The notes: generated by a model from the sequence alone, not told the origin. Counted from the stretch's first letter, positions 1-7,634 are shown. The stretch: DNA of 34,237 nt from an uncultured Erysipelotrichaceae bacterium (GCA_902798815.1 CADBYH010000016.1:1-34237), one strand, 5' to 3'. Made by a program: numbers and translations.

Positions 1-113
1 AAATGGATTATCCTCTTAATAATGGTAATATTATAGTTAAAGCAGACATAATGATATTTGATATAGATAAATCATTGAAAGTAATAAATGAATCTAAAAA
101 CAAAAAAAGATAA
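1..113 (+). CDS. 3' end of an unidentified protein gene (partial)
   Basis: The frame is open from the window edge and ends with TAA at 111-113. The 36 visible residues include INESKNKKR just before the stop, a basic and polar tail. An ATG is present at base 3, but no upstream sequence is available to judge it, and 36 codons is more likely the tail of a longer gene. The stop codon lies inside a perfect hairpin shared with the convergent gene on the other strand. I do not recognise the family. Confidence 0.5.
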   Translation, partial: MDYPLNNGNIIVKADIMIFDIDKSLKVINESKNKKR

Positions 114-132
114 TTATTAATTATCTTTTTTT
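102..132. terminator. Bidirectional rho-independent terminator between convergent genes
   Basis: Bases 102-115 (seven A then GATAATT) are perfectly complementary to 119-132 (AATTATC then seven T), with a 3-nt loop. It has a T-run on both strands, so it can end both the + strand gene stopping at 113 and the minus-strand operon stopping at 117. Confidence 0.85.
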
Positions 133-722
133 ACTTTTCTTAATTGATGTCCTTTTTCACTTTCTAATTCTTTTTTAGGAGTATAACTAATCCTAAACCT
201 AGTAATTTTATCATCTCTATACATAGAAGATAATCTATCTTCTGTAGTATCTATTTCATAACTAATATTATTATTATCAAATGATTCTAATAATTTAGAA
301 AAATTTAAATATAAATAATCATAATTATAAACTGTTTCAGATTGAGCAATACCTACAAAGAAATGTCTTTGTTCAGAACCAACTACATATTTATATAATG
401 CTACAATTTGTTCTTTATAATCTTTTAAAAAATCACCAAAAGTTCCTTTATGTTTTATTAAATCATCATAATCTCCACAAAAAACTAAACTTAAACTTAA
501 GTAGTCATCTACTTCAACATCATTATTTTTAGCATTTGAAATTAAATTAACAATTTTTTCTTCGGTTATCTTTTCTGTATTAGTATCCATTTTTTCATAT
601 AAGTCTAAAGTTTTATAACTATCTATTAATTTAACTCCTTTTTTAATTATAGTAGGTGAAACTAAAGTATAATTTTTATCCTTATTTTCTTCAATAATTT
701 TTATTTTATCATTTATACTCAT
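117..722 (-). CDS. Hypothetical protein, last gene of a three-gene operon
   Basis: This 201-residue protein is charged and soluble, with no signal peptide or membrane segment. It starts at ATG 722 with GGAGGG placed upstream. It lies 17 nt downstream of the ART-like gene on the same strand, and no terminator separates them, so it is probably co-transcribed. The C-terminal tail is rich in Lys and Glu (residues about 180-201), and the centre contains an aromatic stretch (YNYDYLYLNF). I do not recognise a family. Its position directly after a possible toxin-like enzyme makes an immunity, partner or substrate role thinkable, but nothing in the sequence proves this. Confidence 0.7.
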   Translation of the reverse strand: MSINDKIKIIEENKDKNYTLVSPTIIKKGVKLIDSYKTLDLYEKMDTNTEKITEEKIVNLISNAKNNDVEVDDYLSLSLVFCGDYDDLIKHKGTFGDFLKDYKEQIVALYKYVVGSEQRHFFVGIAQSETVYNYDYLYLNFSKLLESFDNNNISYEIDTTEDRLSSMYRDDKITRFRISYTPKKELESEKGHQLRKVKKDN

Positions 723-739
723 CTAAACCCTCCAAAATA

Positions 740-1492
740 TTATCTTTGAATTCCGATTTCATTTGTATCATTCCATTCGATATTATCATCCCAATCAAAA
801 TCAGAAAGACCATAACTATCACTTATTTCATTAGTTTGTTGATTATCAAACTCTTGCATCATTTCTCCTAATTGATTTTTTCTTAATAAATCATCTTGTT
901 CTTCTCTTTTTAGTCTTGCTTCTGTTTTAGAAACAGCTTTATTATATCCTTCTTTTAATTTCTCTATTGATTCAGGACTTAAATTTTTTTCAAAACCATG
1001 GTTTAATCTAACTGCCTGTTTATCAACATCAAAACATCCTACAATAAACTTTGGATCCAAATAATTAATTGATTTACCATCATTCTGTTTTAATTCATTA
1101 TAAAATGCTCCAAACATCTCTCCATCTAAATCTGAACGATTACCAAGCATATTTATATATTCAGTAGGTAGTCTCATAATTATTACTTTTTTTGAATCTT
1201 GATGTTGCCAGTTATTAAATGATTCTTTTAAGGCATCAATAGTTGGTTCAGGAATTCCTGCTTTTCTATAACTTTCTTTAATTTCTGGAGAAGGAACACT
1301 TAATCCGATAGAAGTATAATAAAGAGAATTATCTTTTGTTCTCAATCCATTTTCAAAAATACTATCAATAACTTGATTATTATTACCTGATCTACCAGTA
1401 CCATGACCAAGATATGTATAACCTGGTTCAGAAAATATTGATTCTAACTGTTCTAATTTTACATAAGTATCTTGATTAGTATCATTAGTCAT
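740..1492 (-). CDS. Hypothetical protein with ADP-ribosyltransferase-like motifs
   Basis: The protein is 250 residues from ATG at 1490-1492, which has GAGGTG six bases upstream; a GTG three codons earlier overlaps that ribosome-binding site and is less likely. Residues 25-33 read YTYLGHGTG, followed by VIDSIFENGL (41-50) and SLYYTSIGL (56-64). A His-Gly-Thr strand, a helix ending in ENGL, and an aromatic-Thr-Ser strand resemble the H and Y motifs of the PARP/ADP-ribosyltransferase fold. The third catalytic residue is not obvious; the DGE at 123-125 and the strand near 147-155 are candidates. The C-terminal 90 residues are charged, helical and then acidic. There is no signal peptide, so it acts in the cytoplasm or is exported by another route. 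It is the middle gene of an operon, 15 nt from the gene before and 17 nt from the one after. The ART assignment is inference from motifs only. Confidence 0.6.
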   Translation of the reverse strand: MTNDTNQDTYVKLEQLESIFSEPGYTYLGHGTGRSGNNNQVIDSIFENGLRTKDNSLYYTSIGLSVPSPEIKESYRKAGIPEPTIDALKESFNNWQHQDSKKVIIMRLPTEYINMLGNRSDLDGEMFGAFYNELKQNDGKSINYLDPKFIVGCFDVDKQAVRLNHGFEKNLSPESIEKLKEGYNKAVSKTEARLKREEQDDLLRKNQLGEMMQEFDNQQTNEISDSYGLSDFDWDDNIEWNDTNEIGIQR

Positions 1493-1507
1493 ATTTAACA
1501 CCTCAAA

Positions 1508-1753
1508 TCATCTAATAATAGATTTATTAAACTCTTTATCTTTTCTATTAGAAACATTATTTTTTAAATTATTAAATCTAATTATTTCTTTATTGAAAAA
1601 ATACAAAGATGCTTTTCCATCTTCAGCAAATGCAGCCTTTTCAACACCATATACTTTTAAATAATCATTAGCTTCTTCAATTGTTAGACTACCTTCAAAA
1701 ACCTTTTTACAAGTATTTTTCACATCATCCATTTGTTCATTAGTAAGTTTCAT
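1508..1753 (-). CDS. Small hypothetical protein, first gene of the operon
   Basis: This is an 81-residue soluble protein with a clear GGAGG before ATG 1753. The N-terminal half is predicted helical and mixed in charge (MKLTNEQMDDVKNTCKKVF); the C-terminal half is basic. It precedes the ART-like gene and probably shares its transcript. The small size and lead position would fit an antitoxin or immunity partner, but I see no DNA-binding motif and recognise no family. The function is unknown. Confidence 0.65.
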   Translation of the reverse strand: MKLTNEQMDDVKNTCKKVFEGSLTIEEANDYLKVYGVEKAAFAEDGKASLYFFNKEIIRFNNLKNNVSNRKDKEFNKSIIR

Positions 1754-1813
1754 ATAGTACCTCCATAATCAATTACTATGATATCATATTTATAAAATAA
1801 ATAATATACTTTA

Positions 1814-1855
1814 CACATATAACTATAATAATTATTCTTCAACTAATTATATGTG
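1814..1855. promoter_or_regulatory. Inverted repeat between divergent genes, possible operator
   Basis: CACATATAA at 1814-1822 is exactly complementary to TTATATGTG at 1847-1855, separated by 24 nt. The right arm runs up to an extended -10 element (TGATATAAT, 1854-1862) for the + strand gene at 1888. The repeat sits midway between divergently transcribed units, so one regulator could control both. A chance palindrome in AT-rich DNA is possible. Confidence 0.35.
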
Positions 1856-1887
1856 ATATAATTTTTTTATGATAAGGAGTAATTGAA

Positions 1888-2436
1888 ATGGAAAAAAACA
1901 AGAAAAATATTTTTATAATATGTGGAATAATAATTTTAGTAATCTTAATAGTTGTAGGTACTTTGTTAATATTAAGACCAAAAAAGGAAACTGTAGAAGA
2001 AAAGAAAACATCTCCGACAACTACAAAAAAAGAACCAAGAAAATATAAACTAAACGAAGATATCACTGTTAATACTAAAGATGGAAAATATCGTCTAAAA
2101 ATAAAAAATATAAAAGAAACAACTGAAAGAAGCCCAAGTACAAGTGTAAAAGCAGATAGGGTAGTTATAATAGAATGGGAATATGAAAATATTTCATTAG
2201 AACGTGAACTATATATAAGTGATTGGTACTTTAAAGCATATGATAAAGATGGTAATGAACTTGAAAAATATCCAGCTGTAAAAGATATTAAAGCAGGAAA
2301 TAAAATAACATCAGGAAACACTTCAGTAGCAAATGCTGCATATGCCTTAAATAATAAAGAGAATCTTGTATATTTTAACTTCTATTTCAGTTTAACTAGT
2401 GAAACACCTGCTTGTACAATAGAACTTGAATGGTAA
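1888..2436 (+). CDS. Membrane-anchored extracellular protein, DUF4352/DUF5067-like
   Basis: The protein is 182 residues. A short basic N-terminus (MEKNKKN) leads into one hydrophobic segment at about 8-28, then a Lys/Thr/Pro-rich linker to about 52, then a predicted beta-sandwich. No lipobox Cys follows the hydrophobic segment, so it is probably a signal anchor with the C-terminal domain outside. The domain pattern (a KDGKYRLKIKNI strand, then DRVVIIEWEYENIS and DWYFKAYDKDGNELE) resembles the telokin-like DUF4352/DUF5067 domains common in Gram-positive lipoproteins. AAGGAG stands before ATG 1888, and a terminator follows the stop directly. It is a single-gene unit. The exact function is unknown. 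Confidence 0.75.
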   Translation: MEKNKKNIFIICGIIILVILIVVGTLLILRPKKETVEEKKTSPTTTKKEPRKYKLNEDITVNTKDGKYRLKIKNIKETTERSPSTSVKADRVVIIEWEYENISLERELYISDWYFKAYDKDGNELEKYPAVKDIKAGNKITSGNTSVANAAYALNNKENLVYFNFYFSLTSETPACTIELEW

Positions 2437-2458
2437 AGGGAATTTAATCCCTTTTTTT
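2435..2458 (+). terminator. Rho-independent terminator after the membrane-anchored protein
   Basis: AAAGGGA at 2435-2441 pairs with TCCCTTT at 2448-2454 around a 6-nt loop, followed by more T. The stem begins within the stop codon. Confidence 0.75.
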
Positions 2459-2479
2459 TAATTGATTTTAAATAATATA

Positions 2480-2511
2480 AAAAGCCTTAGACTATATTAC
2501 AATAGTCTAAG
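2480..2511 (-). terminator. Rho-independent terminator of the ABC exporter gene
   Basis: On the minus strand CTTAGACTAT (2502-2511) pairs with ATAGTCTAAG (2486-2495) in a perfect 10-bp stem with a 6-nt loop, followed by GGCTTTTTAT. It lies about 40 nt beyond the stop at 2549. Confidence 0.8.
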
Positions 2512-2548
2512 ACAATATTAATTATTGTATATTATTGCTTTCATATAA

Positions 2549-4234
2549 TTATTTCATAGATTTATAAAGCCTAGCAAAATAAGATTTGTTTTTTATTAAT
2601 TCTTCATAATTACCAGATTCTTTTATTTCACCATCATATAATACATAAATGTTGTCAACATTTTTTATAGTTTCTAGACGATGAGCAATTATTATTATTG
2701 TTTTGTTTTCAAGATTTTCTAATACATTGTTCATTACATTTTTTTCAGTTATGTTGTCCATTGCACTTGTTGCTTCATCTAAAATTATTATCTTAGATTT
2801 ATCAAAAAATAGTCTTGCTAAGGCAACTCTTTGTCTTTCACCACCAGACATTTTTATTCCTTTTTCTCCTATTTCAGTGTCAAGACCATTGTCAAGTCTA
2901 GCGTAAAGTTTGTCTAAACAAACAAGTTTTAATACTTTTAATATTTCATCATCACTTATTTCTTTATCAAAAACTAAATTTTCTCTTAATGATCCGTCAA
3001 AAATAGGTGCTTCTTGAGATACATATGTAACATTATCATAAAAACTGTCTAAATTTATTGTTGAAAGTTCTTTTCCATCTAAACTTATTGATCCCTCATT
3101 GTATTTTACAAGTCCCATTATTAACTTTATTATTGTACTTTTTCCACTTCCACTTTCTCCAACAAATGCTACAGATTGTTTAGCATCTATTTTTAAAGAT
3201 AAATCATCTAATATTTTTTTAGAATCATTATAAGCAAAAGATAAGTTCTTTATTTCTATAGAACCAGATACATTTTTGATAGTCTTTCCAACATATAAAT
3301 TTTCATCATCTTTAGTATCTAATAATCCTATGAATTTTTTAACAGCTACTTTGTTTAATTTGTAATCCACATATTCAACATTAAAAATAGCAATTGGTTC
3401 ATAAGCTTTACCAAGTAATGCAATTACAGTAACAACAGCACCGACAGATAAATTTGAATATAATACTGCATATCCTAAAACAATTACTTTTAAAACACTA
3501 ACAATAACATCAAATAATGAAAAGAATAGTTCATGAACAAGTTTTATTTTTGTTTTGCTATCAACAATGTTTTTTATTCCGTCTTTAACAATCTTTATTT
3601 CAGTACCATATTTTTTATTGGTTCTAAAAACTACAAGTTCCATGAATCCACGAACTAAATGTTTATTAAGAAGTTCTTGATTAACAAGAATCGTTTCTTT
3701 TAATTTGTATAATTTTTTTAGGATTATGTTAGAAATAACAACTACAAAAACATAACCTCCAAAAACAAAAAGTACAAATTCTTTTTTAACCTTATAAATA
3801 AAATATAAACTGAATAAGGCAACCGGTAATAACCATCTAAATAATTTTAACCAAAAATCAACTAAGATGTCTCGACAAGCTGTTGCACCATCCTCAGTTT
3901 TTTGAGAAAGACGTCCTGTTCCAATTTTCTGATATTCTAAATAATCTATTGTCATCATTTTCTTTAATACTTGTAATTTGAAATCTAAATAAAGTTTGTT
4001 TTTTACTTGCTGTTCTGGATAGTTTTCAATGTAACCAAGTATTGTTGATACTATTAATAAAACCCCATATATTATTAATGGTGTAATAGTAAGAGTTTTA
4101 AACTGAAAATCATCAAGTATCTTTTGATAATAGGTAACACCATATAAATCTAAAAAATTTATTATTATTCCAATGAAAACATAGAATACAATCATTTTAG
4201 AATTGTTTTTTATAACATCTTTAAATAATTTCAT
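2549..4234 (-). CDS. ABC exporter half-transporter (fused membrane and ATPase domains)
   Basis: The protein is 561 residues, the usual size for an MsbA/BmrA/LmrA-type half-transporter. The first 300 or so residues carry about six hydrophobic segments (one begins near residue 14). The nucleotide-binding domain follows with Walker A GESGSGKST (about 359-367), a Q-loop near SQEAP, signature MSGGERQRVALARL (about 463-476), Walker B KIIILDEATSAMD and the switch His in IIIAHRLETI. All ATPase residues look intact. It would export a drug, lipid or peptide as a homodimer, since no partner gene is adjacent. GGAGG precedes ATG 4234. A 190-nt leader with a short reading frame and a terminator hairpin suggests attenuation control, as known for some antibiotic-efflux ABC genes. 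The substrate is not readable from sequence. Confidence 0.92.
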   Translation of the reverse strand: MKLFKDVIKNNSKMIVFYVFIGIIINFLDLYGVTYYQKILDDFQFKTLTITPLIIYGVLLIVSTILGYIENYPEQQVKNKLYLDFKLQVLKKMMTIDYLEYQKIGTGRLSQKTEDGATACRDILVDFWLKLFRWLLPVALFSLYFIYKVKKEFVLFVFGGYVFVVVISNIILKKLYKLKETILVNQELLNKHLVRGFMELVVFRTNKKYGTEIKIVKDGIKNIVDSKTKIKLVHELFFSLFDVIVSVLKVIVLGYAVLYSNLSVGAVVTVIALLGKAYEPIAIFNVEYVDYKLNKVAVKKFIGLLDTKDDENLYVGKTIKNVSGSIEIKNLSFAYNDSKKILDDLSLKIDAKQSVAFVGESGSGKSTIIKLIMGLVKYNEGSISLDGKELSTINLDSFYDNVTYVSQEAPIFDGSLRENLVFDKEISDDEILKVLKLVCLDKLYARLDNGLDTEIGEKGIKMSGGERQRVALARLFFDKSKIIILDEATSAMDNITEKNVMNNVLENLENKTIIIIAHRLETIKNVDNIYVLYDGEIKESGNYEELIKNKSYFARLYKSMK

Positions 4235-4275
4235 AATATTCCTCCTAAATAATATATTTCACTAAAGTTACTAAC

Positions 4276-4347
4276 AAAAAAAGAACCTCCTTTCATAAAC
4301 AGCAAAAACACATAACTTTAGTGTTTGCCATTCATGAAGAGATTCTT
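4276..4347 (-). promoter_or_regulatory. Attenuator-type terminator hairpin in the ABC exporter leader
   Basis: On the minus strand AAGAATCTCTTCAT (4334-4347) pairs with ATGAAAGGAGGTTCTT (4281-4296) through about 14 pairs including G-U wobbles and a 2-nt bulge. An inner stem GCAAACAC (4321-4328) with GTGTTTTTGC (4302-4311) caps it. Seven T (4276-4282) follow directly, the form of an intrinsic terminator upstream of the gene. The 5' arm is inside a short open reading frame, so a ribosome there would block the hairpin. A second pairing, CACTAAAGTTA (4313-4323) with TAACTTTAGTG (4260-4270), would compete with the inner stem. Confidence 0.6.
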
Positions 4348-4359
4348 AAGGCTCATCAT
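4318..4359 (-). CDS. Putative 13-residue leader peptide of the ABC exporter
   Basis: The minus strand reads AGAGG, then a short gap, then ATGATG and a frame encoding MMSLKNLFMNGKH, with TAA at 4318-4320. Codons 5-9 (KNLFM) are exactly the 5' arm of the downstream terminator hairpin, and the stop codon lies in its apical loop. This arrangement is what ribosome-mediated attenuation needs: a stalled ribosome would keep the terminator open. Expression of the peptide itself is inference. Confidence 0.5.
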   Translation of the reverse strand: MMSLKNLFMNGKH

Positions 4360-4385
4360 TATTCCTCTAAACATATGTTTATCTG

Positions 4386-4420
4386 GTAGTAAAACGCGAA
4401 TGGACGAATTAATTTACTAC
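4386..4420 (-). promoter_or_regulatory. 5' stem-loop of the ABC exporter leader
   Basis: GTAGTAAA and TTTACTAC (4413-4420 and 4386-4393) form an 8-bp stem just downstream of the promoter. Its loop carries CCATTC (4398-4403, minus strand), which could pair with GAATGG in the leader reading frame (4328-4333) and so compete with the terminator. This is an inferred antiterminator. Confidence 0.4.
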
Positions 4421-4426
4421 ATTCAC

Positions 4427-4455
4427 ATTATAGCATAAAAATAAAAAAACATCAA
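4427..4455 (-). promoter_or_regulatory. Promoter of the ABC exporter leader
   Basis: Minus strand TTGATG (4450-4455) and a perfect TATAAT (4427-4432) are separated by 17 nt. Transcription would start near 4420, giving a leader of about 190 nt before ATG 4234. Confidence 0.7.
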
Positions 4456-4494
4456 AATTCAATGTCAAAAGGACCATTATTTTTTAAAAATTTA

Positions 4495-4523
4495 TTTACA
4501 AAAAACGCTAAAATTGGTATGAT
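4495..4523 (+). promoter_or_regulatory. Promoter of the SipW/TasA-like operon
   Basis: TTTACA (4495-4500), 17 nt, TATGAT (4518-4523). It is about 125 nt before the chosen start at 4650 and back-to-back with the ABC leader promoter. I see no clear hairpin in the 5' untranslated stretch 4530-4640. Confidence 0.55.
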
Positions 4524-4649
4524 TAAATAGAAAATAGGGAAGAATGTTTATAGTAATAAATCTCTTTTTCTACAATTAAATATAAAATGTTAAGAGGAGC
4601 AATAACAATTATATTTAAATGTAATTTAGTAAATGGAGGAAAAGATAGT

Positions 4650-5159
4650 ATGAAACAAAATAAAAAAACACTAGGAGTTGTTGTATTTACATTATTAGCA
4701 GTAATAACATTAGGGTTAGGTTATGCAGCAATATCTGCAATTATCTTAACAATTAATGGTACTGCAACAGCAACACCTGATACAAGTAACTATTCTGTTG
4801 AATTTACGGAAATATTACAAGAAACAAATGCTGATGCAGATATACTGCATGAAGATGGAGAGCCAGATGTAAATGTTACATTTACAACAAGTGGTTTAAC
4901 AAAAGCAGGGGATACAGCAACAGTACAAGTTAAAATTGAAAATAACTCACCAGACTTAAAAGCCAATTTATCAATCAATACTAGTTCTACAAATAGTGAA
5001 TATTTTTCAGTATCTAGTGTATTAGCAGATAATGTGCTAGAAGCAGGTGACTATACTACAGTAACATTAACTGTAACAGTATTAAAAACTCCAATTGGAG
5101 ATAATAGTGAAACTACAACAGTTCTATCAACAATTACTGCAACACCTAATAACGATTAA
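4650..5159 (+). CDS. TasA/camelysin-like secreted protein with SipW-type signal peptide
   Basis: The best start is ATG 4650 with TGGAGGA in front, giving 169 residues; an in-frame ATG at 4587 has a poorer context and would put 21 odd residues before the signal. The N-terminus MKQNKKTLG is basic, a hydrophobic core runs from about 9 to 34, and then comes INGTATATPD, the form of SipW-cognate signal peptides in TasA/CalY proteins. The mature part is small, acidic and Cys-free, with a beta-sandwich pattern (TATVQVKIENNSPDLKANLS, TTVTLTVTVL) like TasA, the biofilm fibre protein of Bacillus. It heads an operon with a matching signal peptidase directly downstream. It is probably a cell-surface fibre or matrix subunit; fibre formation is not shown by the sequence. 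Confidence 0.8.
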   Translation: MKQNKKTLGVVVFTLLAVITLGLGYAAISAIILTINGTATATPDTSNYSVEFTEILQETNADADILHEDGEPDVNVTFTTSGLTKAGDTATVQVKIENNSPDLKANLSINTSSTNSEYFSVSSVLADNVLEAGDYTTVTLTVTVLKTPIGDNSETTTVLSTITATPNND

Positions 5160-5209
5160 ATAAAGCTCCAAATATAAAAAAAGAATAAATATTCAAGGAG
5201 TAGGAGAAT

Positions 5210-6352
5210 ATGAAAAAGGGAAAAAGAACATTATATATATTACAATTTTTTATAATCATATTTTTTCTATGTATTCTCCTAGCTTCTAAAGTATTAACAA
5301 ATAAAATACTTGTAGCATTTTTTTTAATGGTTTATGCATTTATAGCGAAAATGCTTATAAATAGATCAAAACCAATATCTATATATAAAAAAGAAGTATT
5401 TAAATATATGACTATGTTTGCAATTATATACATAGTCATGTATTACGTGTTGGGAATATATGTTGGATATTATACTTCAACATATAAATTTGGATTTAAG
5501 ACATTAATAAATTACATAATTCCATTAATAGTAATAATTATTTCATCAGAAATAATTAGAGGGGAATTTTTAACAGAAAAAACTAAGCTAGCAAGATTTA
5601 ATACTATTTTATTTATTGTACTTGTTGATTTAGTTGTATATGTAAATATATATAATTTATTTAATTTAAATGAATTCTTACAAGCATTAGGATATATATT
5701 TTTCGCATCTATAGTATCAAATATATTATTCAACTACGTTGCTGAAGAATTTGGAATTGTCCCAAATATCTCATATAGATTAATAACAACATTGTATTTA
5801 TATATTATTCCAGTAACGCCAGATGTATATATATACTTTAAGTCTGTATGTAGAATGATTTATCCAATGTTAGTTTATATATCATTAAAGAGTGTTTATG
5901 AAAAAGATAAACTAATTGTAAAGAAACAATCAAAGACAGTAAAGTCTTTGACAACAACAGGAACAGTAATATTTATGGCAATTATAGCTGGTTTGATATC
6001 ATGTAAATTTACATACGGAATGCTAGTTATAGGTTCTGGATCAATGACCGGAACAATTGATAAAGGCGATGCCATAATATATAGAAGAGAAAAGAAAATA
6101 GATAATGTTTCCAAAGGAGATATTATAGTATTTAAATCAAATGAAAAAAGAATTGTCCATAGAGTAGTTAAAATAGATGATATAAATGGAGAATTAAGAT
6201 TATATACAAAAGGAGATAATAATGTTCAACAAGATCCAGATTATGTCAAAGAAGATAGCTTAGTTGGAATAGTAAAATTAAAAATATCTAAAATAGGTAT
6301 GCCAACTATATGGTTAAATGAATTTTTCAAAGGAATAAAGAGAGGTAAATAA
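5210..6352 (+). CDS. ER-type signal peptidase I (SipW-like) with large membrane N-terminus
   Basis: The protein is 380 residues, about twice the size of Bacillus SipW. Residues 1-255 contain several hydrophobic segments (about 8-25, 28-45, 63-90, 100-115, 130-150 and later). The C-terminal 120 residues form the S26B peptidase: GSGSMTGTIDKGD with the nucleophile Ser at about 278, RIVHRVVKI with His at about 317 where bacterial type I enzymes have Lys, and YTKGDNN with Asp at about 336. This Ser-His-Asp set marks the archaeal/ER/SipW class. It should remove the signal peptides of the TasA-like proteins encoded around it. It starts 50 nt after the first tasA-like gene with AGGAG before ATG. The role of the membrane extension is unknown; it could hold substrates or partners. 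Confidence 0.88.
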   Translation: MKKGKRTLYILQFFIIIFFLCILLASKVLTNKILVAFFLMVYAFIAKMLINRSKPISIYKKEVFKYMTMFAIIYIVMYYVLGIYVGYYTSTYKFGFKTLINYIIPLIVIIISSEIIRGEFLTEKTKLARFNTILFIVLVDLVVYVNIYNLFNLNEFLQALGYIFFASIVSNILFNYVAEEFGIVPNISYRLITTLYLYIIPVTPDVYIYFKSVCRMIYPMLVYISLKSVYEKDKLIVKKQSKTVKSLTTTGTVIFMAIIAGLISCKFTYGMLVIGSGSMTGTIDKGDAIIYRREKKIDNVSKGDIIVFKSNEKRIVHRVVKIDDINGELRLYTKGDNNVQQDPDYVKEDSLVGIVKLKISKIGMPTIWLNEFFKGIKRGK

Positions 6353-6353
6353 T

Positions 6354-7622
6354 ATGAAGGATATAGTAAGAGTAGATAAAGATAAATCATTTATTATGTA
6401 TGTATTTCCTGTAGTTATATTTATAATAGGTTTGTTATTCTTATATAATTACTATACATTAAGTAAAGGACGTTATATCTATTATAATGAAGAAAGTAAT
6501 GTAAACTATAATGTTTGTTTAAAACAAAATGAGTTTTATGAAAATAAATGTCTTGAAAAAAACAATCAATATGTTGCATCATTAATTGACTATATTCCTG
6601 CTAATTTCAATTATAAATTAAATTTCTTAAATTCTGATTTAGAATATACATATAGTTATAGAATGGTAGCAACATTTAATGTAAAAGATAGTAGTAGTGA
6701 AAAAATATTATTTACTAAAGATGATATTTTATATACATCACCAGAGAAGAAAGCAACAAATGGTGTTGCTATAGATTATAATTTAAGTATTGACTATAAC
6801 AAATATAATGATTTATTAAATAATTTTATTAATATTTATGATTTAAGTCAGACAACAAATGAATTAAAGGTATCAATGGATGTTTTTATTAATGGACAAG
6901 GTGATGAAAAATTTGGAGATATTAATACTTCAAAAGCAACAAGTCTAACAATTCCGTTAACTACAAAGACAGTAAATATTGATATAAATGGAACAACAAT
7001 GAATTCAAATGATAATAGAATTCATGTTCAACCAACTAAGAGTTATACTCCATTATTAATACTTGGAGTAGTATTTGTTGTTATAGCTTTAGGTTTATTA
7101 ATATTAATATTAGATTTAATAAAGAAAAATAGAACAGTTCAAGAAATATATGATAATAGAATAAAGAAAATAACACTTGCATATGATGCATATATTCAAA
7201 AAATAACAGGAGATTATCCAATAGGTGCATCTCAAATATGTAAAGTATCAAGTTTCCAAGATATGCTTGAAATAAAAGAATCTTCTGAAAAACCATTATT
7301 AATGTTAGAAAATAAAGAAAAAACAGGTACTTTCTTCCTTATTCCAGTAGGAGAAGGAGTAATCTATACATATGCAATAAGAGTTGTAGATATTGAATCA
7401 GAAATCAAAGGAACAAAAGCTCCTGAATATGATGTAGAAGATATTAAAGAAAACAAACCTGAGAAAAAAACATATACAATTGATAAAATAAAAGAAGATA
7501 TAAAAAATACAACAGAAATAGAAATACTAGATGATTGCAATGCAATTTTAGGAACAAAAAATTCTGATGAAGACCTATATGAACAGTTAGGTAAAACTTC
7601 TGAATATAGATTTAGAAAGTAA
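6354..7622 (+). CDS. DUF5305-like bitopic membrane protein of the SipW operon
   Basis: The 422-residue protein has one membrane segment at about 15-33, an outside domain of roughly 195 residues with two Cys (NVCLKQ and NKCLEK, possible disulfide), a second membrane segment at about 231-255, and a charged cytoplasmic tail. This two-helix layout, beginning next to a SipW-type peptidase, fits DUF5305 proteins, which I recall as recurrent neighbours of SipW in Gram-positives and archaea. Its ATG comes one base after the peptidase stop and GAGAGG lies in the end of the previous gene, so translation is probably coupled. The cytoplasmic tail (about 256-422) is long and Lys/Glu-rich with a short folded part. 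Likely role: accessory factor for secretion or assembly of the TasA-like proteins, by context only. Confidence 0.7.
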   Translation: MKDIVRVDKDKSFIMYVFPVVIFIIGLLFLYNYYTLSKGRYIYYNEESNVNYNVCLKQNEFYENKCLEKNNQYVASLIDYIPANFNYKLNFLNSDLEYTYSYRMVATFNVKDSSSEKILFTKDDILYTSPEKKATNGVAIDYNLSIDYNKYNDLLNNFINIYDLSQTTNELKVSMDVFINGQGDEKFGDINTSKATSLTIPLTTKTVNIDINGTTMNSNDNRIHVQPTKSYTPLLILGVVFVVIALGLLILILDLIKKNRTVQEIYDNRIKKITLAYDAYIQKITGDYPIGASQICKVSSFQDMLEIKESSEKPLLMLENKEKTGTFFLIPVGEGVIYTYAIRVVDIESEIKGTKAPEYDVEDIKENKPEKKTYTIDKIKEDIKNTTEIEILDDCNAILGTKNSDEDLYEQLGKTSEYRFRK

Positions 7623-7634
7623 ATTTAGATTGTA

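Noticed and set aside
1839-2321. 160-codon open frame on the minus strand
   Set aside because: It is antisense to the better supported + strand membrane protein at 1888, has no ribosome-binding site, and its hydrophobic run is the mirror of Lys-rich coding.
4231-4296. Second small frame of 21 codons ending in TGA over the ABC exporter start codon
   Set aside because: It has no ribosome-binding site in front of its ATG. The overlap of TGA and ATG is suggestive of coupling but not enough to call a gene.
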